Assembly: GCA_000497125.2 (NCBI GenBank)
Contig: CM035320.1
Location: forward strand, 680,001-744,000
Source of the DNA: Spironucleus salmonicida
Taxonomy: Eukaryota; Fornicata; Diplomonadida; Hexamitidae
Length of the DNA: 64,000 nucleotides
Direction: 5' to 3'
In this document: piece by piece, positions 24,815 to 36,041 of the stretch
Layout of the letters: each line of letters starts with the position of its first letter
Numbering within the stretch: position 1 is the stretch's first letter
Notes under the pieces: model-generated
What the model was told of the DNA's origin: nothing
The model's input: the letters and a program-made list of their open reading frames with translations, nothing else
The model's database searches: none
Position numbers and translations under genes: made by a program

Positions 24815-25542
24815 TTTAGAACATGATGGCTTTAAATCGCGTGCTAAGTGGTATCTGGTACCGCCGATAGAACGAGTCGGGCGCACCTGGGTAATACGGG
24901 GTATAATTCGATTTTTCTCCTCGGCCGCTCCCGTAAAATCGGCCGCGGCTAAACGCCTGGCCTCCAGCGCAGTACGACCAGCCATGGAATGCAGCCACGG
25001 CGGGCGGCGTCGGATGACCACTGTACGTGGGCCGGGGGGCGCGGCCCGAAGAACTGCACAGGAGCGCTAGGCGTGCCGCGGATATGCCGACAGCAGGTCT
25101 GGCGAGCGTCGCATTCCGGCGCGGGTCTCGGGCTGCCCCTACCCTGATGGGCACTGGGGCACGCACCGCGCTGGTGGGACTGCCGGATCCGACTCGCAGC
25201 GCGGTGCCTCGTGCCAGACCCGGGGCTGCGAGCCCAGCACTTTTCAGCGGGGACGCCCGGGCCAGCCGCGGCATCCTGGTACACTGCGACCCCATGGCAC
25301 CGCGCACCCTGACCCCGCGGGTGCTGGGGCATGCTCCCGCCACTCCCATTTTTAGAATGGAGCCGAATGGGGCCTATGGCGCCGGACCAGCGCGGCAGGT
25401 GACGCCATGATGCCGAGGAGCACTGTCTGGCGGGCTGCTGTCATGGTTCCCTGGCGACCGGCCTCCCCAGCCCCGCTCCGGGAATGCAGCACCCGGCGAA
25501 ACGGCGATGGGGGCTGCACAATGCCGGCAGTGACCAGATTCC

Positions 25543-26007
25543 TCACTTTCCAAGCAGCTTGAGCGAGCGGAGCCGCGTGCGCACCTGGCAGTCGGTACGG
25601 CCTAGCACCGCCCCGATCTTCGCAAATGCATGGGGGTGGGCCGTGAACAGCCGCCCGAGCGCCTCGTCCTCCTCCGGCGTGAAGGGCGCTGTGTTCCGCC
25701 GCAGGACCCTCCGGTAGCGCTGGGACAGCCTGAGCGCCGAGAACGAGGCCCTGGGGAACAGCGCCTCCATCTCGTTGCAGATCCCCTCCCAGGTCCCCCG
25801 CTTCTGGCGCCCGAGGCGGAGCAGCGCCTGGTCGTGGTCCTGCTGGTCCTGCCCCGGAAGGTCCCACGGCGCGCTCACGAGCTGGGGGTCCACGGCCAGC
25901 TGCGAGTCGTCCCCGTCTGGTCTAGGGGCCCATCCCAGATCGCGCATGCGGACTGTCGGGCCGACGAGCTGCGGGGGTCTGGACGGCAGTTTCCGAGCGC
26001 CGGACAT
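25543..26007 (-). CDS. Array Myb protein, copy 12
   Basis: Protein identical to copy 1. Confidence 0.75.
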   Translation of the reverse strand: MSGARKLPSRPPQLVGPTVRMRDLGWAPRPDGDDSQLAVDPQLVSAPWDLPGQDQQDHDQALLRLGRQKRGTWEGICNEMEALFPRASFSALRLSQRYRRVLRRNTAPFTPEEDEALGRLFTAHPHAFAKIGAVLGRTDCQVRTRLRSLKLLGK

Positions 26008-26735
26008 TTTAGAACATGATGGCTTTAAATCGCGTGCTAAGTGGTATCTGGTACCGCCGATAGAACGAGTCGGGCGCACCTGGGTAATACGGGGTATAAT
26101 TCGATTTTTCTCCTCGGCCGCTCCCGTAAAATCGGCCGCGGCTAAACGCCTGGCCTCCAGCGCAGTACGACCAGCCATGGAATGCAGCCACGGCGGGCGG
26201 CGTCGGATGACCACTGTACGTGGGCCGGGGGGCGCGGCCCGAAGAACTGCACAGGAGCGCTAGGCGTGCCGCGGATATGCCGACAGCAGGTCTGGCGAGC
26301 GTCGCATTCCGGCGCGGGTCTCGGGCTGCCCCTACCCTGATGGGCACTGGGGCACGCACCGCGCTGGTGGGACTGCCGGATCCGACTCGCAGCGCGGTGC
26401 CTCGTGCCAGACCCGGGGCTGCGAGCCCAGCACTTTTCAGCGGGGACGCCCGGGCCAGCCGCGGCATCCTGGTACACTGCGACCCCATGGCACCGCGCAC
26501 CCTGACCCCGCGGGTGCTGGGGCATGCTCCCGCCACTCCCATTTTTAGAATGGAGCCGAATGGGGCCTATGGCGCCGGACCAGCGCGGCAGGTGACGCCA
26601 TGATGCCGAGGAGCACTGTCTGGCGGGCTGCTGTCATGGTTCCCTGGCGACCGGCCTCCCCAGCCCCGCTCCGGGAATGCAGCACCCGGCGAAACGGCGA
26701 TGGGGGCTGCACAATGCCGGCAGTGACCAGATTCC

Positions 26736-27200
26736 TCACTTTCCAAGCAGCTTGAGCGAGCGGAGCCGCGTGCGCACCTGGCAGTCGGTACGGCCTAGCA
26801 CCGCCCCGATCTTCGCAAATGCATGGGGGTGGGCCGTGAACAGCCGCCCGAGCGCCTCGTCCTCCTCCGGCGTGAAGGGCGCTGTGTTCCGCCGCAGGAC
26901 CCTCCGGTAGCGCTGGGACAGCCTGAGCGCCGAGAACGAGGCCCTGGGGAACAGCGCCTCCATCTCGTTGCAGATCCCCTCCCAGGTCCCCCGCTTCTGG
27001 CGCCCGAGGCGGAGCAGCGCCTGGTCGTGGTCCTGCTGGTCCTGCCCCGGAAGGTCCCACGGCGCGCTCACGAGCTGGGGGTCCACGGCCAGCTGCGAGT
27101 AGTCCCCGTCTGGTCTAGGGGCCCATCCCAGATCGCGCATGCGGACTGTCGGGCCGACGAGCTGCGGGGGTCTGGACGGCAGTTTCCGAGCGCCGGACAT
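26736..27200 (-). CDS. Array Myb protein, copy 13 (Asp to Tyr variant)
   Basis: As copy 1 except Asp34 to Tyr (PDGDYSQL), from GAGTCGTCC becoming GAGTAGTCC on the plus strand near 27101. It lies in the disordered N-terminal segment. Confidence 0.75.
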   Translation of the reverse strand: MSGARKLPSRPPQLVGPTVRMRDLGWAPRPDGDYSQLAVDPQLVSAPWDLPGQDQQDHDQALLRLGRQKRGTWEGICNEMEALFPRASFSALRLSQRYRRVLRRNTAPFTPEEDEALGRLFTAHPHAFAKIGAVLGRTDCQVRTRLRSLKLLGK

Positions 27201-27928
27201 TTTAGAACATGATGGCTTTAAATCGCGTGCTAAGTGGTATCTGGTACCGCCGATAGAACGAGTCGGGCGCACCTGGGTAATACGGGGTATAATTCGATTT
27301 TTCTCCTCGGCCGCTCCCGTAAAATCGGCCGCGGCTAAACGCCTGGCCTCCAGCGCAGTACGACCAGCCATGGAATGCAGCCACGGCGGGCGGCGTCGGA
27401 TGACCACTGTACGTGGGCCGGGGGGCGCGGCCCGAAGAACTGCACAGGAGCGCTAGGCGTGCCGCGGATATGCCGACAGCAGGTCTGGCGAGCGTCGCAT
27501 TCCGGCGCGGGTCTCGGGCTGCCCCTACCCTGATGGGCACTGGGGCACGCACCGCGCTGGTGGGACTGCCGGATCCGACTCGCAGCGCGGTGCCTCGTGC
27601 CAGACCCGGGGCTGCGAGCCCAGCACTTTTCAGCGGGGACGCCCGGGCCAGCCGCGGCATCCTGGTACACTGCGACCCCATGGCACCGCGCACCCTGACC
27701 CCGCGGGTGCTGGGGCATGCTCCCGCCACTCCCATTTTTAGAATGGAGCCGAATGGGGCCTATGGCGCCGGACCAGCGCGGCAGGTGACGCCATGATGCC
27801 GAGGAGCACTGTCTGGCGGGCTGCTGTCATGGTTCCCTGGCGACCGGCCTCCCCAGCCCCGCTCCGGGAATGCAGCACCCGGCGAAACGGCGATGGGGGC
27901 TGCACAATGCCGGCAGTGACCAGATTCC

Positions 27929-28393
27929 TCACTTTCCAAGCAGCTTGAGCGAGCGGAGCCGCGTGCGCACCTGGCAGTCGGTACGGCCTAGCACCGCCCC
28001 GATCTTCGCAAATGCATGGGGGTGGGCCGTGAACAGCCGCCCGAGCGCCTCGTCCTCCTCCGGCGTGAAGGGCGCTGTGTTCCGCCGCAGGACCCTCCGG
28101 TAGCGCTGGGACAGCCTGAGCGCCGAGAACGAGGCCCTGGGGAACAGCGCCTCCATCTCGTTGCAGATCCCCTCCCAGGTCCCCCGCTTCTGGCGCCCGA
28201 GGCGGAGCAGCGCCTGGTCGTGGTCCTGCTGGTCCTGCCCCGGAAGGTCCCACGGCGCGCTCACGAGCTGGGGGTCCACGGCCAGCTGCGAGTCGTCCCC
28301 GTCTGGTCTAGGGGCCCATCCCAGATCGCGCATGCGGACTGTCGGGCCGACGAGCTGCGGGGGTCTGGACGGCAGTTTCCGAGCGCCGGACAT
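27929..28393 (-). CDS. Array Myb protein, copy 14
   Basis: Protein identical to copy 1. Confidence 0.75.
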   Translation of the reverse strand: MSGARKLPSRPPQLVGPTVRMRDLGWAPRPDGDDSQLAVDPQLVSAPWDLPGQDQQDHDQALLRLGRQKRGTWEGICNEMEALFPRASFSALRLSQRYRRVLRRNTAPFTPEEDEALGRLFTAHPHAFAKIGAVLGRTDCQVRTRLRSLKLLGK

Positions 28394-29121
28394 TTTAGAA
28401 CATGATGGCTTTAAATCGCGTGCTAAGTGGTATCTGGTACCGCCGATAGAACGAGTCGGGCGCACCTGGGTAATACGGGGTATAATTCGATTTTTCTCCT
28501 CGGCCGCTCCCGTAAAATCGGCCGCGGCTAAACGCCTGGCCTCCAGCGCAGTACGACCAGCCATGGAATGCAGCCACGGCGGGCGGCGTCGGATGACCAC
28601 TGTACGTGGGCCGGGGGGCGCGGCCCGAAGAACTGCACAGGAGCGCTAGGCGTGCCGCGGATATGCCGACAGCAGGTCTGGCGAGCGTCGCATTCCGGCG
28701 CGGGTCTCGGGCTGCCCCTACCCTGATGGGCACTGGGGCACGCACCGCGCTGGTGGGACTGCCGGATCCGACTCGCAGCGCGGTGCCTCGTGCCAGACCC
28801 GGGGCTGCGAGCCCAGCACTTTTCAGCGGGGACGCCCGGGCCAGCCGCGGCATCCTGGTACACTGCGACCCCATGGCACCGCGCACCCTGACCCCGCGGG
28901 TGCTGGGGCATGCTCCCGCCACTCCCATTTTTAGAATGGAGCCGAATGGGGCCTATGGCGCCGGACCAGCGCGGCAGGTGACGCCATGATGCCGAGGAGC
29001 ACTGTCTGGCGGGCTGCTGTCATGGTTCCCTGGCGACCGGCCTCCCCAGCCCCGCTCCGGGAATGCAGCACCCGGCGAAACGGCGATGGGGGCTGCACAA
29101 TGCCGGCAGTGACCAGATTCC

Positions 29122-29586
29122 TCACTTTCCAAGCAGCTTGAGCGAGCGGAGCCGCGTGCGCACCTGGCAGTCGGTACGGCCTAGCACCGCCCCGATCTTC
29201 GCAAATGCATGGGGGTGGGCCGTGAACAGCCGCCCGAGCGCCTCGTCCTCCTCCGGCGTGAAGGGCGCTGTGTTCCGCCGCAGGACCCTCCGGTAGCGCT
29301 GGGACAGCCTGAGCGCCGAGAACGAGGCCCTGGGGAACAGCGCCTCCATCTCGTTGCAGATCCCCTCCCAGGTCCCCCGCTTCTGGCGCCCGAGGCGGAG
29401 CAGCGCCTGGTCGTGGTCCTGCTGGTCCTGCCCCGGAAGGTCCCACGGCGCGCTCACGAGCTGGGGGTCCACGGCCAGCTGCGAGTCGTCCCCGTCTGGT
29501 CTAGGGGCCCATCCCAGATCGCGCATGCGGACTGTCGGGCCGACGAGCTGCGGGGGTCTGGACGGCAGTTTCCGAGCGCCGGACAT
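29122..29586 (-). CDS. Array Myb protein, copy 15
   Basis: Protein identical to copy 1. Confidence 0.75.
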   Translation of the reverse strand: MSGARKLPSRPPQLVGPTVRMRDLGWAPRPDGDDSQLAVDPQLVSAPWDLPGQDQQDHDQALLRLGRQKRGTWEGICNEMEALFPRASFSALRLSQRYRRVLRRNTAPFTPEEDEALGRLFTAHPHAFAKIGAVLGRTDCQVRTRLRSLKLLGK

Positions 29587-30314
29587 TTTAGAACATGATG
29601 GCTTTAAATCGCGTGCTAAGTGGTATCTGGTACCGCCGATAGAACGAGTCGGGCGCACCTGGGTAATACGGGGTATAATTCGATTTTTCTCCTCGGCCGC
29701 TCCCGTAAAATCGGCCGCGGCTAAACGCCTGGCCTCCAGCGCAGTACGACCAGCCATGGAATGCAGCCACGGCGGGCGGCGTCGGATGACCACTGTACGT
29801 GGGCCGGGGGGCGCGGCCCGAAGAACTGCACAGGAGCGCTAGGCGTGCCGCGGATATGCCGACAGCAGGTCTGGCGAGCGTCGCATTCCGGCGCGGGTCT
29901 CGGGCTGCCCCTACCCTGATGGGCACTGGGGCACGCACCGCGCTGGTGGGACTGCCGGATCCGACTCGCAGCGCGGTGCCTCGTGCCAGACCCGGGGCTG
30001 CGAGCCCAGCACTTTTCAGCGGGGACGCCCGGGCCAGCCGCGGCATCCTGGTACACTGCGACCCCATGGCACCGCGCACCCTGACCCCGCGGGTGCTGGG
30101 GCATGCTCCCGCCACTCCCATTTTTAGAATGGAGCCGAATGGGGCCTATGGCGCCGGACCAGCGCGGCAGGTGACGCCATGATGCCGAGGAGCACTGTCT
30201 GGCGGGCTGCTGTCATGGTTCCCTGGCGACCGGCCTCCCCAGCCCCGCTCCGGGAATGCAGCACCCGGCGAAACGGCGATGGGGGCTGCACAATGCCGGC
30301 AGTGACCAGATTCC

Positions 30315-30779
30315 TCACTTTCCAAGCAGCTTGAGCGAGCGGAGCCGCGTGCGCACCTGGCAGTCGGTACGGCCTAGCACCGCCCCGATCTTCGCAAATG
30401 CATGGGGGTGGGCCGTGAACAGCCGCCCGAGCGCCTCGTCCTCCTCCGGCGTGAAGGGCGCTGTGTTCCGCCGCAGGACCCTCCGGTAGCGCTGGGACAG
30501 CCTGAGCGCCGAGAACGAGGCCCTGGGGAACAGCGCCTCCATCTCGTTGCAGATCCCCTCCCAGGTCCCCCGCTTCTGGCGCCCGAGGCGGAGCAGCGCC
30601 TGGTCGTGGTCCTGCTGGTCCTGCCCCGGAAGGTCCCACGGCGCGCTCACGAGCTGGGGGTCCACGGCCAGCTGCGAGTCGTCCCCGTCTGGTCTAGGGG
30701 CCCATCCCAGATCGCGCATGCGGACTGTCGGGCCGACGAGCTGCGGGGGTCTGGACGGCAGTTTCCGAGCGCCGGACAT
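30315..30779 (-). CDS. Array Myb protein, copy 16 (last, 5' side in repeat 2)
   Basis: Coding sequence as copy 1. Only 73 bp of the unit remain upstream of the ATG (30780-30852). Beyond that the sequence changes to the unique part of inverted repeat 2, so distal promoter elements present in the other copies are missing. The start codon coincides with the outer edge of inverted repeat 2. Confidence 0.75.
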   Translation of the reverse strand: MSGARKLPSRPPQLVGPTVRMRDLGWAPRPDGDDSQLAVDPQLVSAPWDLPGQDQQDHDQALLRLGRQKRGTWEGICNEMEALFPRASFSALRLSQRYRRVLRRNTAPFTPEEDEALGRLFTAHPHAFAKIGAVLGRTDCQVRTRLRSLKLLGK

Positions 30780-30852
30780 TTTAGAACATGATGGCTTTAA
30801 ATCGCGTGCTAAGTGGTATCTGGTACCGCCGATAGAACGAGTCGGGCGCACC

Positions 30853-31597
30853 GGTGAACCAGTCACTGGCAGCGTCAGGGGACTTGGGTAGCAGTGCATT
30901 AGAAACTCTGCGCAACGAACAGTACCATAGTAAATCCGCGACAGGTGCACGCGCCTCGCCCTATAGTGTAGTTCCCGGCTGAGGTGGGTTTGGTAAGTGC
31001 TAAGACTGCGGCCAAGAGCGCCTGTTGCGACCGCTCCGTTTCACGCAAATGGCCAAGTTTTACATGGTATCACGTTGCCTAAAATCCTAAGATTTGCTCG
31101 GGGCAATCATGAAGGACCAGTAGGCCTCGCATAGCTCGCATATCTCGTGCATACGCAGGGCTCCTATAGCAGCATCCGATACCGTTCCCTGCACAAAATT
31201 GAGGGGACAAGGTGCCGTGCGCCATGCAGTCTCGTCTGGTGTCTTTGAGGCCAAGTTTGCCATCAACTGCCCAGTTAGCACCCTCGCCCGTGCGAACTTG
31301 GCCAAAGCAGGAGCGGCGCAAGGCTGAAACATTAACGACTTGGGCGGAGCGGGCGATTGGGATGCGCGAGATACTGGTTTTTCGCGGAGCACGGCTAGGC
31401 CTAGCCATGGGGGTGCAGTTGGGTGCATTGACATTTGCGAAGCTTGGTTTTTCTAAGCTGGTGCATACCTTATGTTTCGTGAATAGTACCCTGGACCGCG
31501 TCGCTGCGATATTTCACAACGTGCACCTAAATAATACTTTTTAATGGAACAATTATACTCATTATTATACCATATTAGCACAAAAACTATTTGCTAA
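30853..31597. other. Intergenic, outer left arm of repeat 2
   Basis: About 50% GC with several overlapping frames on both strands, none with recognisable features. The three arm mismatches are here, and two change the amino acid in a frame read at 31087-31434, so no purifying selection on it is evident. The mirror is 43256-44000. Confidence 0.5.
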
Positions 31598-33169
31598 ATG
31601 CTGCTCACGCTTCTGGACTGCTCCCTTCGCAACAACACCCTGTCAGGAATTGGACAGACGAACGACCTGTAGCTCATAATATATCCAGAGGCATGCGATG
31701 AGCTGGACAAGCTCAATGTGGCCATTTCCCTGCAGCTAGGCCCGTCGACCACTCTCGCACCGCAGGACGTGGTGTTCCACAAGGACGAGCTGGTATTCAC
31801 TAAAAGGGTCGACCCCGCCATTTTTGCAACGGCGCTTTCGCAGACGATGGGCCAGTTCTCGGTGACGATGCAGTCGGGCGAGGTGCTACAAAGCTCCTTC
31901 ACCAAAATCCAGTTCACGAACCAGAACCTCACAAACTGCTGGGAGTCGGTGTCGCTGGGCTACTCTGCCGATCTCGGCAACATCGGGTTCGCCATAATCG
32001 TCGTTCCGGCCACCTGCCAATTCGCCAAGCAGGTCCAGGCCACCTTGATGTACCAAAACATATCCGGCGTTTGGAACTCGATAACCATCAAGTCCGGGGG
32101 CAACTACGACTCGGAGGACTACAACCACCTGGCCACGACATAGTTCGAGAGGCCCTGCGTGGGGGTTTTCACGGAAGAGGAGGTGCAGGCATGCAACAAG
32201 TTCATAGAGGACTTTCGGGAGTTCCGGACCATGCCTATGAAGCTGGTGATCAACTACGTGGTCAGCGATATTCAGGTATCAGTGCAGGGCGGGGTGCAGA
32301 ACTACTACACGCCTAGGTACCAAAGCTGCATGGAAAAGCTAGGGATCACAGTTTTTGTCACGTAGCAGGCGGCCATCACTAGCTTCCTGGCAGATGAGTT
32401 CAAGTTGTGTGGTTTCGGGCTCGATGACGTGATTCTCACCATGGAGATCAACCTCGTTTCGGGGAACTTTTCGTACGGGCAGAAGAAAAACTTCACAGTG
32501 GCAGAGACGCTGTATTTTCCGCAAGCCTCGTTTTATTTCGACCAGGATATCCTGGAGGAGATGTTTGCCGCAAAAGACCCGTTCATAGCGCATTATTTCC
32601 TGTCGTTGTTTGATCATTCCTCCCAGCTGCAACAAGAGGCGAGTTTTTCTCTTAACTCCACGGTCTCTTGCTTCAACTACATAAATTTCACCGTGAGCTC
32701 GAAGTAGGTCTGTGCTAAGGTGAAGTTCAACTTCCTGATGACGTCGTGTACCTTTTCCGCTACTGTCCCTGTTGAATTTAAAGGCATGTGGGTGCAAGAA
32801 AAAGTCTAGCCGTTCCTCGGTACACTTTTGCCAGTGTTTACGATGCGGAAGAACCTGGAGATTAACTATAGCCTAGTGCAGTAGGACTTGTGCATGAGCT
32901 GCGGCGATGCTTTTAGTGGGGGAGACTGCTCTGCGGTGCTGTCCAAGTATGCAAAGTTCTACGTCAGCAATCCAGACTACGTGCTCATAGGCATGGAGAG
33001 CCTGCAGGGCCAGCGCACAGACTTTAAGTAATTCGCAGTTAGCTTTTCTACAGATATTTACCTAGTTGTTATAGTCTCACTTCAGGTGGTCATCGCAGTC
33101 GTATTTTTCATCTCCTTCGGGGGTCTCATGGTGTACATTAAGATCCAGGAGAATAAGAGGATGTTGTGA
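31598..33169 (+). CDS. Type I membrane protein, unknown family, left copy
   Basis: 523 aa, ATG to TGA, read through several TAG codons as Gln. A long ectodomain carries N-glycosylation-type sites (NLTN, NISG, NFSY, NSTV, NFTV) and scattered Cys pairs (LCMSCGDAF near residue 430). A single strong TM segment lies at about 488-513 (YLVVIVSLQVVIAVVFFISF), with a short basic tail ending KRML. The N-terminus (MLLTLLDCSLRNN) is only weakly signal-like, so the true start or a cleavable signal is uncertain. GC-rich with mostly CAG for Gln. Probably a surface or endomembrane protein. Its nearest neighbour is the LRR gene, whose stop faces it 548 bp downstream. Confidence 0.75.
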
Positions 33170-33717
33170 GCAAAGTAGTCACTTCGTTACTAGTATTGTG
33201 TGATGGATGCCAGAATCGCTAGCGGCTTGAGGTTGGCACCGTGAGAAACCATCATGCCCGAAGTAAAAATACTAGCATATAGAGCAAAGAAGGCTAGATG
33301 AACTATTAATACCATCAATATAATGCTAGGCAAAAGTTGGTATGATAGTCTCACACGATGTCGAGGTTAACTTGGTGCAGCCGATCTTCCACTAGTTGGA
33401 AGGCTTGATCACAAGATGTCCAAGTTTGGCATACCAAGTTTATTATTTTAGATTTGAAATATATTAGCAATAATGGGTAAATACGTCTTCCAACTCTGGT
33501 TATCAAGAATTTTGAAACAGAGTAGTCTCAATTTCTGAATTCTTAACATATGGAATTGAAAGATTATATATTTAGTTAGACGTATGCGTTTAGAGTAGAG
33601 GTAAGGCTTGTATTGCCAAGTTGTGGTTAGTTTTACCCTAAGAATAACAACTATGATAACTGGGTGATATTTTATATCATAGAGACTATTATGTGAAGTA
33701 AATATAGAGCAAGGGAC
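33170..33717. other. Intergenic between convergent genes, left arm 2
   Basis: 548 bp of AT-rich sequence between two convergent stop codons. Nothing recognisable. The mirror is 41136-41683. Confidence 0.5.
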
Positions 33718-34407
33718 TCACTGTCTAACGTAGACGCCGCAGTCGGGGACGATGACGCTGGGAGGGCAGTTGGTGTCGGGGATGACGCAGTCATCGCAGT
33801 TCTCGAGGCCGCACTTGAAGATGAAGTTGGGTCTGGTGGCGAGGCCGGACTCGCAGCTGAGGTCGGCGTTGCATTGAACGTGAACCTCGATGAGGAACTT
33901 GAGGGCGACGAAGCCGGTGGGGATGGTGCCGGTAAGCTGGTTGCAGGCTAAGTGGAGCTCCTTGAGGAAGAGCAGGTTGCCCATGCAAGTAGGGATGGCG
34001 CCGGTGATGTCGTTGTCGCTCATGTAGACGAACTGGACAAAGGCCAGGTTGCAGATGCACTGTGGGATAGCACCAGTGATGCCGGCATTGTCGGCCTGGA
34101 GGTACTGGAGGCTTCTGAGAGTACAGAATGAGGCGGGGATGGCAGTATTCATCTTCTGGTCGTTCATGTACAGGGACTTCAGGACTGGGAAGGAATCAAA
34201 AACATCGGCGAGCTGGCCCGTGAGCCCGAAGCCGCTAAGGTCGAGCCCCACGATGTAGCCCTGGGAATTGCAGGTCACGCCGGCCCAGGCGCACACAGAG
34301 GCGCCGGTGTTCCAGCCGACGGAGCCTTTCCAGCTCGCGCCGCCGTTGGCCGCGTATATAGCTTCGAGCGCTTGGCGCTGCGTGAGGACTGCCAGGATGG
34401 AAATCAT
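33718..34407 (-). CDS. Leucine-rich repeat protein, plant-type LRR, left copy
   Basis: 229 aa. An N-terminal cap at about 8-46 (QALEAIYAANGGASWKG, then CAWAGVTCNSQG) matches the LRRNT_2 layout of plant-like LRR proteins. About five LRRs of the LxxLxLxxNxLTGxIPxx type follow to about residue 180 (GFGLTGQLAD, NAGITGAIPQC, DNDITGAIPTC, CNQLTGTIPTG). The tail is Cys-rich (CGLENCDDCVIP). No TM segment or in-frame TAA/TAG. The N-terminus (MISILAVLT) could be a very short signal. Likely secreted or surface-associated, in protein binding. The promoter region has CATAAAAG 58-65 bp before the ATG. Confidence 0.88.
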   Translation of the reverse strand: MISILAVLTQRQALEAIYAANGGASWKGSVGWNTGASVCAWAGVTCNSQGYIVGLDLSGFGLTGQLADVFDSFPVLKSLYMNDQKMNTAIPASFCTLRSLQYLQADNAGITGAIPQCICNLAFVQFVYMSDNDITGAIPTCMGNLLFLKELHLACNQLTGTIPTGFVALKFLIEVHVQCNADLSCESGLATRPNFIFKCGLENCDDCVIPDTNCPPSVIVPDCGVYVRQ

Positions 34408-34824
34408 TGAGGGAAGGGAATCCGAGTAGGGGCGCGTAGGGTCGAGGTTCGCAGAGGGACGCGGCTTTTATGTATTGTAGTATCGGTGATGGCGACGCCC
34501 TCTGCCCATGTGCCTATGAATTGCATGCACGCCACCGCCTCGCTGAGTAGGAAAGAGATGGGCCGGTGCGAAGCATGGAGAATAGAAGATTTAGGCTGCG
34601 CATAATAAGATTAGAGGTCAGACAACAGCCTTAAGCTAAGCCACCGGCCATAGAAGAATTGCGAACGGGTTTGTTCATTGGAGTTTGCATTAAATCTCAT
34701 TTTGTAACCCATCCTAGTAGAACTTTACTCTCCGGAGTGCTCTCACCATCAATGACGGTACTGTTAGTCGGATATCACACTGCCGGTGCAACTACTAGAT
34801 GCCCGTAATCCGATCCAAACATTT

Positions 34825-35454
34825 ATGTGCCGCCCTCAGCACTACACGTTAATTTTTAAAAGTTCCCATTCGCTCTGTAGGTTTCCTTTTTAGAGGTAGA
34901 GACTTTAAAGGCCACAGACCGTCCACCCCACTCGAAGTTACTCTATGAATATATACGGGCCAAACTGTTTGACGAGAACTATACGACCTTAAGCGGATTA
35001 TTTTCGCATTTGTAGGTGCCTCTAAAGCAAAACCGTGAACCTATCCTAGAGAAATTGCTGCGAATCAGTCGCTGTGTCTAGTTGGTTAGAAGAAGATGCT
35101 CATTGTAGTGCATCGGGCCAGTATATATTGGCAGTTACTCGGCATTCTAAACTTCACTGCTAGTCGTTCATATCTAGGTTTCCGGTGATTTAGTAAGAGC
35201 TAGGACATCTGCCAATTGATAATTTACATTCTTGCGCACTGTTTATTAGTGCCGGCTGTACTAAATTTTATTATAGAAATACAATATATGGATGTACGTA
35301 TTTTACTTTTAAAAGCGGGTTAGTTTTTCTAGTAAATGCTGAAATTAAGTTAATTTAAGCGCTTACTCCCTGTATGCCACTTGCACTACTCGCAACTGCT
35401 CTGGATACAAAATGTAAGTCTGAAGCATTAGAAGATATCTGCGCGCTAATATGA
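34825..35454 (+). CDS. Speculative 209-aa ORF, left arm 2
   Basis: An ATG-to-TGA frame of 210 codons, divergent from the LRR gene, containing several TAA/TAG read as Gln. Composition is Cys- and Ser-rich and no family is recognised. By chance a TGA-free run this long has a probability of a few percent per frame at this composition, so this is weak evidence. Confidence 0.2.
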
Positions 35455-36041
35455 GTTATTTGCGGACAATTCAATTTAAATTTGTCTCTTTAACTTTTAT
35501 CCAAATTGTGCTGGAAATAAAAATTTAAAAATAGATCCTAGACCTCCGGCAGTTTCCTTGACACATGCCAACAGTAAAATACACTGATTGCTAGGTCTGT
35601 GCTATTAGCATATTCATATTAAGACAAGTACGTGTACTACTTCGTAGGCTATATACTGTCTAGCCTATGAATATAATGTAAAGGAGATAGGAAAACCAGT
35701 AGTAGACATTAGAGTACGTCAGGTTATCCACTTTTGATGTTGAAATAACACGGGTGGCGTATTCTTTGAATATTATACAATTCTTAAGATAACACCTATT
35801 ATTGAAGGATGTGTAAAAAGTCATTTTTACTAGAAAAACAAACTAAATCTTGAATAAGGTTTGACAACCTATACGAAAAATTACCTAATATCTTCGACGA
35901 AAGTATTAATAGGCAATGCAGATTTGAAATAGAAGATGGTATCGTCCATAAACTTAGGAGGTGATGGATCCTTTAATATAAAATAGAAGGAGTAAACTAA
36001 CTATAAGATAATGTAATAAAATTATTAATATTATAATCTGA
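35455..36041. other. Intergenic, 3' flank of the RRM gene, left arm 2
   Basis: AT-rich. A short protein-like frame ends at a TGA at 35962-35964 (RFDNLYEKLPNIFDESINRQ) and may be a gene remnant, but it is too short to assign. The mirror is 38812-39398. Confidence 0.35.

Larger units (their letters stand above)
12347..30852. repeat. Tandem array, about 15.5 units of 1193 bp, GC-rich
   Basis: The same block recurs head to tail every 1193 bp. One unit (copy 8) is 1 bp short. Similarity starts at 12347 (AGCCCCGCTCCGGG) and ends at 30852 (GGGCGCACC). Each unit holds one minus-strand Myb CDS (465 bp) and 728 bp of other GC-rich sequence with no second gene I can support. Units look identical at protein level except copy 7 (one substitution), copy 8 (deletion) and copy 13 (one substitution). 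Such uniformity implies recent amplification or strong homogenisation. Confidence 0.97.

Noticed and set aside
12323-30791. Many long overlapping frames in the array (177, 171, 162, 129, 127 and 77 codons on both strands)
   Set aside because: GC-rich sequence has few stops. These frames carry no domain, overlap the Myb gene or its spacer, and recur only because the unit repeats.
12347-30852. rDNA, 5S or spliced-leader array
   Set aside because: No rRNA or 5S signature (A/C boxes, conserved 5S core) is recognisable in the unit.
12347-30852. CRISPR array
   Set aside because: Units are 1.2 kb, contiguous and identical, with no short repeats or variable spacers. The setting is eukaryotic.
30315-30950. 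211-codon frame fusing unique sequence to the last Myb copy
   Set aside because: The extension comes from the array/palindrome junction. The Myb start at 30779 shared by all copies is more likely.
31079-31544. Frames of 109-115 codons in the outer arm of palindrome 2
   Set aside because: Arm-to-arm substitutions change amino acids freely there, and no family features are visible.
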